Origin: Methylobacteriaceae bacterium
GTDB lineage: Bacteria; Pseudomonadota; Alphaproteobacteria; Rhizobiales; Beijerinckiaceae
DNA length: 64,000 bases
Direction of reading: 5' to 3'
Assembly (NCBI GenBank): GCA_016793505.1
Contig: JAEULW010000255.1
Span: 1-64,000, forward strand
Part shown: positions 61,561-64,000 of the stretch, one piece after another
Layout: the number at the start of each line of letters is the position of its first letter
How positions within the stretch are numbered: the first letter of the stretch is position 1
The notes under the pieces: model-generated
Seen by the model: the letters and a program-made list of their open reading frames with translations, nothing else
Databases searched by the model: none
What the model was told of the DNA's origin: nothing
Translations under genes and position numbers: made by a program

Positions 61561-61609
61561 CGGCGACAGGCCGGCGCATCACACGATTCTCGAGAGCGGA
61601 GGAGCACAG

Positions 61610-62632
61610 ATGACGATCCTGAATGGAATGGCGACGCCGATCCGGCGCATGGCCGCCGCCGCGGGCGCAGCGGCGCTGGCCGCTTTCGTCGCGACGCCGG
61701 CGTCCGCGCAAACCAAGGTGACGTTCCAGCTCAACTGGACGGCGGGCGGGCCGAACGCCGGTTTCGCCGCCGCGGTCGGCGAGGGCTATTACAAGGACGC
61801 CGGTCTCGACGTCACTGTCGTGCAGGGCAACGGTTCGGGCAACACGGCGCAGCTCGTCGCCAGCGGCCGCGCCCAGCTCGCCTATGCCGACGCGGTGACG
61901 GTCAGCCAGCTGATCGCCAAGGGCGCGCCGATGAAGGTGGTCGCGACCGTCTACCAGTCCAATCCCAATCAGGTCTCGGCGCTGAAGAAGACCGGCGTGA
62001 AGTCGATCAAGGATCTCGTCGGCAAGAAGGTCGGCGTGCCGGCCGGCTCGTCGCAGACGACGATGCTGCCGCTGTTCTTCAAGGCCAACGGCCTGAAGGA
62101 GAGCGACATGACGCTGCTCAACATGCCGCCGGCGGCGATGGTTCCGGCGCTGCTGCAGGGGCAGGTCGACGCGATTCTCGGCTCGATGGACGCCTATCAG
62201 ATCCAGCTCGAGGCGCAGGGCGCCGAGCTCGACAATTTCCGCTTCTCCGAATTCGGCGTGCCGACGGTGAGCACGTCGATCTTCGTCGCCGACGCCTTCG
62301 CCAAGGAGCAACCCGACCTCGTCAAGAAATTCGTCGCCGCGAGCCTGAAGGGCTGGGGCTTCGCCATCGACAATCCGGAAAAGACCGTCCAGCATCTCAA
62401 GACGGTGTTCCCGGAAGTCAACGTCAAGCTCGCCGCCGCGGAACTGGCGGCGATCACGCCGCTGTTCTGCAGCGGCGGCGCGAAGTTCCTCGGCAAGGCG
62501 GAGGAGGCGCACTGGACGCGCACGCAGGCGCTGTTGTCGGAAGTCGGCCTGCTGCCGGCCGGGCAGGATCCGAAGAGCTATTACAGCAACGACTTCCTGC
62601 CGCCGGAGTCGGCGATGCGTCCCTGCAAGTGA
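61610..62632 (+). CDS. NMT1/THI5-like ABC substrate-binding protein
   Basis: The 340-residue protein has a signal peptide with cleavage near ATPASAQ (residues 29-35). The mature part begins KVTFQLNWTAGGPNAGFAAA, the NMT1 opening, and carries KSIKDLVGKKVGVPAGSSQT, the phosphate/anion-type ligand loop. GGAGGAG precedes the ATG. Similar receptors take up thiamine precursors, taurine, riboflavin or aromatic and aliphatic acids, so the family does not set the ligand. In the context of the neighbouring CoA enzymes, a short dicarboxylate is an attractive candidate. It lies between the permease and the MaoC gene. Confidence 0.9.
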   Translation: MTILNGMATPIRRMAAAAGAAALAAFVATPASAQTKVTFQLNWTAGGPNAGFAAAVGEGYYKDAGLDVTVVQGNGSGNTAQLVASGRAQLAYADAVTVSQLIAKGAPMKVVATVYQSNPNQVSALKKTGVKSIKDLVGKKVGVPAGSSQTTMLPLFFKANGLKESDMTLLNMPPAAMVPALLQGQVDAILGSMDAYQIQLEAQGAELDNFRFSEFGVPTVSTSIFVADAFAKEQPDLVKKFVAASLKGWGFAIDNPEKTVQHLKTVFPEVNVKLAAAELAAITPLFCSGGAKFLGKAEEAHWTRTQALLSEVGLLPAGQDPKSYYSNDFLPPESAMRPCK

Positions 62633-62663
62633 CGCGCTGCGCCCCGAGGCCCGGAGACATCGC

Positions 62664-63164
62664 ATGACGGTCGGCTACAGCTATCGCGATCTGCACGTCG
62701 GCATGCGCTTCCGCAGCCCGGGGCGCACCATCGGCGAATCGGATCTGACGGCCTTCGCCGGCCTGACGGGCGACTTCTCCGAGCTGCATACGAGCGACGT
62801 CTATGGCAAGGCCAGCCAGTTCGGGCGCCGCGTGGCGCACGGCATGCTCGGCCTCGCCTATGCTCATGGCCTGATGTGGGCGCGCACCGGCGAATTGCGC
62901 GAGACGGCGATCGCCTTCCTCGGCATCGGCGACTGGCGGTTCGTCGGCCCGATCTTCATCGGCGACACCATCTTCGTGAACTACTGGATCGTCGAGTTGC
63001 GCGACAGCCGCTCGCGGCCCGATCAGGCGATCGCCACCTTCGAGGTCGAGCTGGTCAATCAGGACGGCGCCGTCGTGCAGAAGGGACGCAAGGCGCTGCT
63101 CGTGTCGAAGACGCCGCTCGCCGCCGTCGCCGCGTCCATGGGCGACGCGCCGCAGCCCGGCTGA
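62664..63164 (+). CDS. MaoC-family hydratase inside the ABC transporter operon
   Basis: The 166-residue, single-hotdog protein has DLTAFAGLTGDFSELHTSD (27-45) with D37 and H42 as the likely catalytic pair, and FGRRVAHGMLGLAYAHG (H59 in the hotdog helix loop). The pattern matches single-domain MaoC hydratases such as those acting on mesaconyl-, itaconyl- or 3-hydroxybutyryl-type CoA. GGAG lies before the ATG. It sits 31 bases after the binding-protein stop and 12 before the ATPase start, an unusual place for an enzyme. It probably hydrates the CoA ester made by the CoA-transferase at 58979. Confidence 0.85.
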   Translation: MTVGYSYRDLHVGMRFRSPGRTIGESDLTAFAGLTGDFSELHTSDVYGKASQFGRRVAHGMLGLAYAHGLMWARTGELRETAIAFLGIGDWRFVGPIFIGDTIFVNYWIVELRDSRSRPDQAIATFEVELVNQDGAVVQKGRKALLVSKTPLAAVAASMGDAPQPG

Positions 63165-63176
63165 GGAGAACCGACG

Positions 63177-64000
63177 TGCCTGCTGCGACAACGCCGACGG
63201 CCTCCGGCGTGCCGATCGACATCCGGCGCGTCTCGAAGACGTTCGGCGATGACACGGCGCAGCCTTTCCTGGCGCTGAAGCCGATCGACGTGTCGATCGA
63301 GGCCGGCTCCTTCGTCTCCGTCGTCGGCGCGTCGGGCTGCGGGAAGAGCACGCTGATGCTGATGGTCGCCGGGCTTCTGGCGACGACGACCGGCGAAATC
63401 CGCGTCGATGGAAGAGCCGTGACGCGACCGATCACCGATGTCGGCATCGCCTTCCAGGATCATCTGCTGCTCGATTTCCGCACGGCGTTCGAGAACGTCA
63501 TGCTGCACGCCGATATTCGCGGTCTGGCGCGCGCGCCGCTCGAGAAGCGCGCCCGCGAGCTGTTCGCGCAGCTCAGGCTCGAGGCGGCGATGCACAAATA
63601 TCCCGCCCAGCTTTCCGGCGGCATGCGTCAGCGCGTCTCGCTGATCCGCACGCTCGTGCACGATCCCGCGCTCATCCTGATGGACGAGCCGTTCGGCGCG
63701 CTCGACGCGCTGACGCGCCTGCAGGTGCGCGCCGATCTCGAAGAGCTGTGGCTGCGCCGGCGGCCGACCGTGCTGTTCATCACCCACAGCGTCGAGGAGG
63801 CGGTCGGCCTGTCCGATCGCATCCTGGTGATGAGCCCGAGCCCGGGCGAGGTCGTCGACGACATTGTCGTCGACCTGCCGCGGCCGCGGCCGCTGGTGTT
63901 CGGCGACGCGCCGCAGTTCACCGGCTATGTCGACCGCATTCATCGCCATTTCCAGAGGCTCGGCATATTGCACGACGCGACGCCCGGCGCGGCGCAGGCG
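63177..64000 (+). CDS. Nitrate/taurine-type ABC transporter ATPase (SsuB/TauB-like), cut at window end
   Basis: A GTG start with a GAGGAG site 7 bases upstream opens a frame that runs to base 64000 without a stop (274 codons visible). It has Walker A GASGCGKST, signature [19 protein letters not shown], Walker B LILMDEPFGALDALTRLQ and the switch His in FITHSVEEA. The signature and the VEEA context are typical of SsuB/TauB proteins, usually about 260-290 residues long, so only a few residues may be missing. It drives the importer encoded at 60712-62632. Confidence 0.9.

Overview
This window is a gene-dense, GC-rich stretch (about two thirds GC by eye) with strong GC bias at third codon positions, alphaproteobacterial-style promoters (TTGAC-type -35 boxes) and many ATGA/TGATG gene overlaps. 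A gene resembling the RHE_PE00001/DUF1612 family, two molybdenum hydroxylases of CoxMSL type and many solute transporters fit a free-living, catabolically versatile alphaproteobacterium, probably Hyphomicrobiales. The genus cannot be read from the sequence. I see no tRNA, rRNA, CRISPR array, insertion sequence, integrase or phage gene, and no stretch over 300 bases without a gene. Both ends cut a gene: a MaoC-type hydratase at base 1 and an ABC ATPase at base 64000.

Layout. (1) 1-11142: acyl-CoA-type metabolism. It has a MaoC hydratase, an SDR, a PaaI-type thioesterase, two proteins of the DUF7064/DUF7065 (hydroxyneurosporene-synthase-like) type, two APH-type kinases like the kinase domain of ACAD10/11, a complete TRAP transporter, a TetR regulator and a NIPSNAP protein. 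(2) 11223-20942: a TetR regulator, then an operon of sugar-type ABC transporter (binding protein, two permeases, ATPase), a CoxM-CoxS-CoxL molybdenum hydroxylase and a beta-hydroxyacid dehydrogenase. A 14-bp palindrome occurs before both the regulator and the operon. (3) 21116-31204: an oligopeptide-type ABC transporter, two tandem M28-like metallohydrolases and a quinone-oxidoreductase-like protein. The binding protein of this system appears circularly permuted. (4) 31215-42089, minus strand: SDR, split transketolase, TRAP transporter, hydantoinase/oxoprolinase HyuB-HyuA and an M20 peptidase, with a divergent LysR gene (42323-43204). (5) 43212-51194, minus strand: gamma-glutamyltransferase, DUF1028 protein and a complete dipeptide-type ABC transporter, with a divergent DUF1612/HTH gene. 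(6) 52609-56812: a second CoxM-CoxS-CoxL set plus a CMD-like protein. (7) 56825-64000: CitE-type lyase, LacI regulator, CoA-transferase, and a nitrate/taurine-type ABC transporter whose genes enclose a MaoC hydratase.

How the parts work together. Six solute importers sit beside the enzymes that probably use their substrates, so the window reads as a string of uptake-and-degradation modules, most with their own regulator. The last module has the three enzyme types of a CoA-transferase, hydratase and lyase route for a C4-C5 dicarboxylate (as in itaconate breakdown). It has a perfect LacI-type operator over a bidirectional promoter and a near-copy before lacI. The most unusual items are the rearranged binding protein at 21116-22801, the M28 pair whose catalytic Glu-Glu is Gly-His, the self-contained operator systems, and the stable hairpins placed just after three binding-protein genes.
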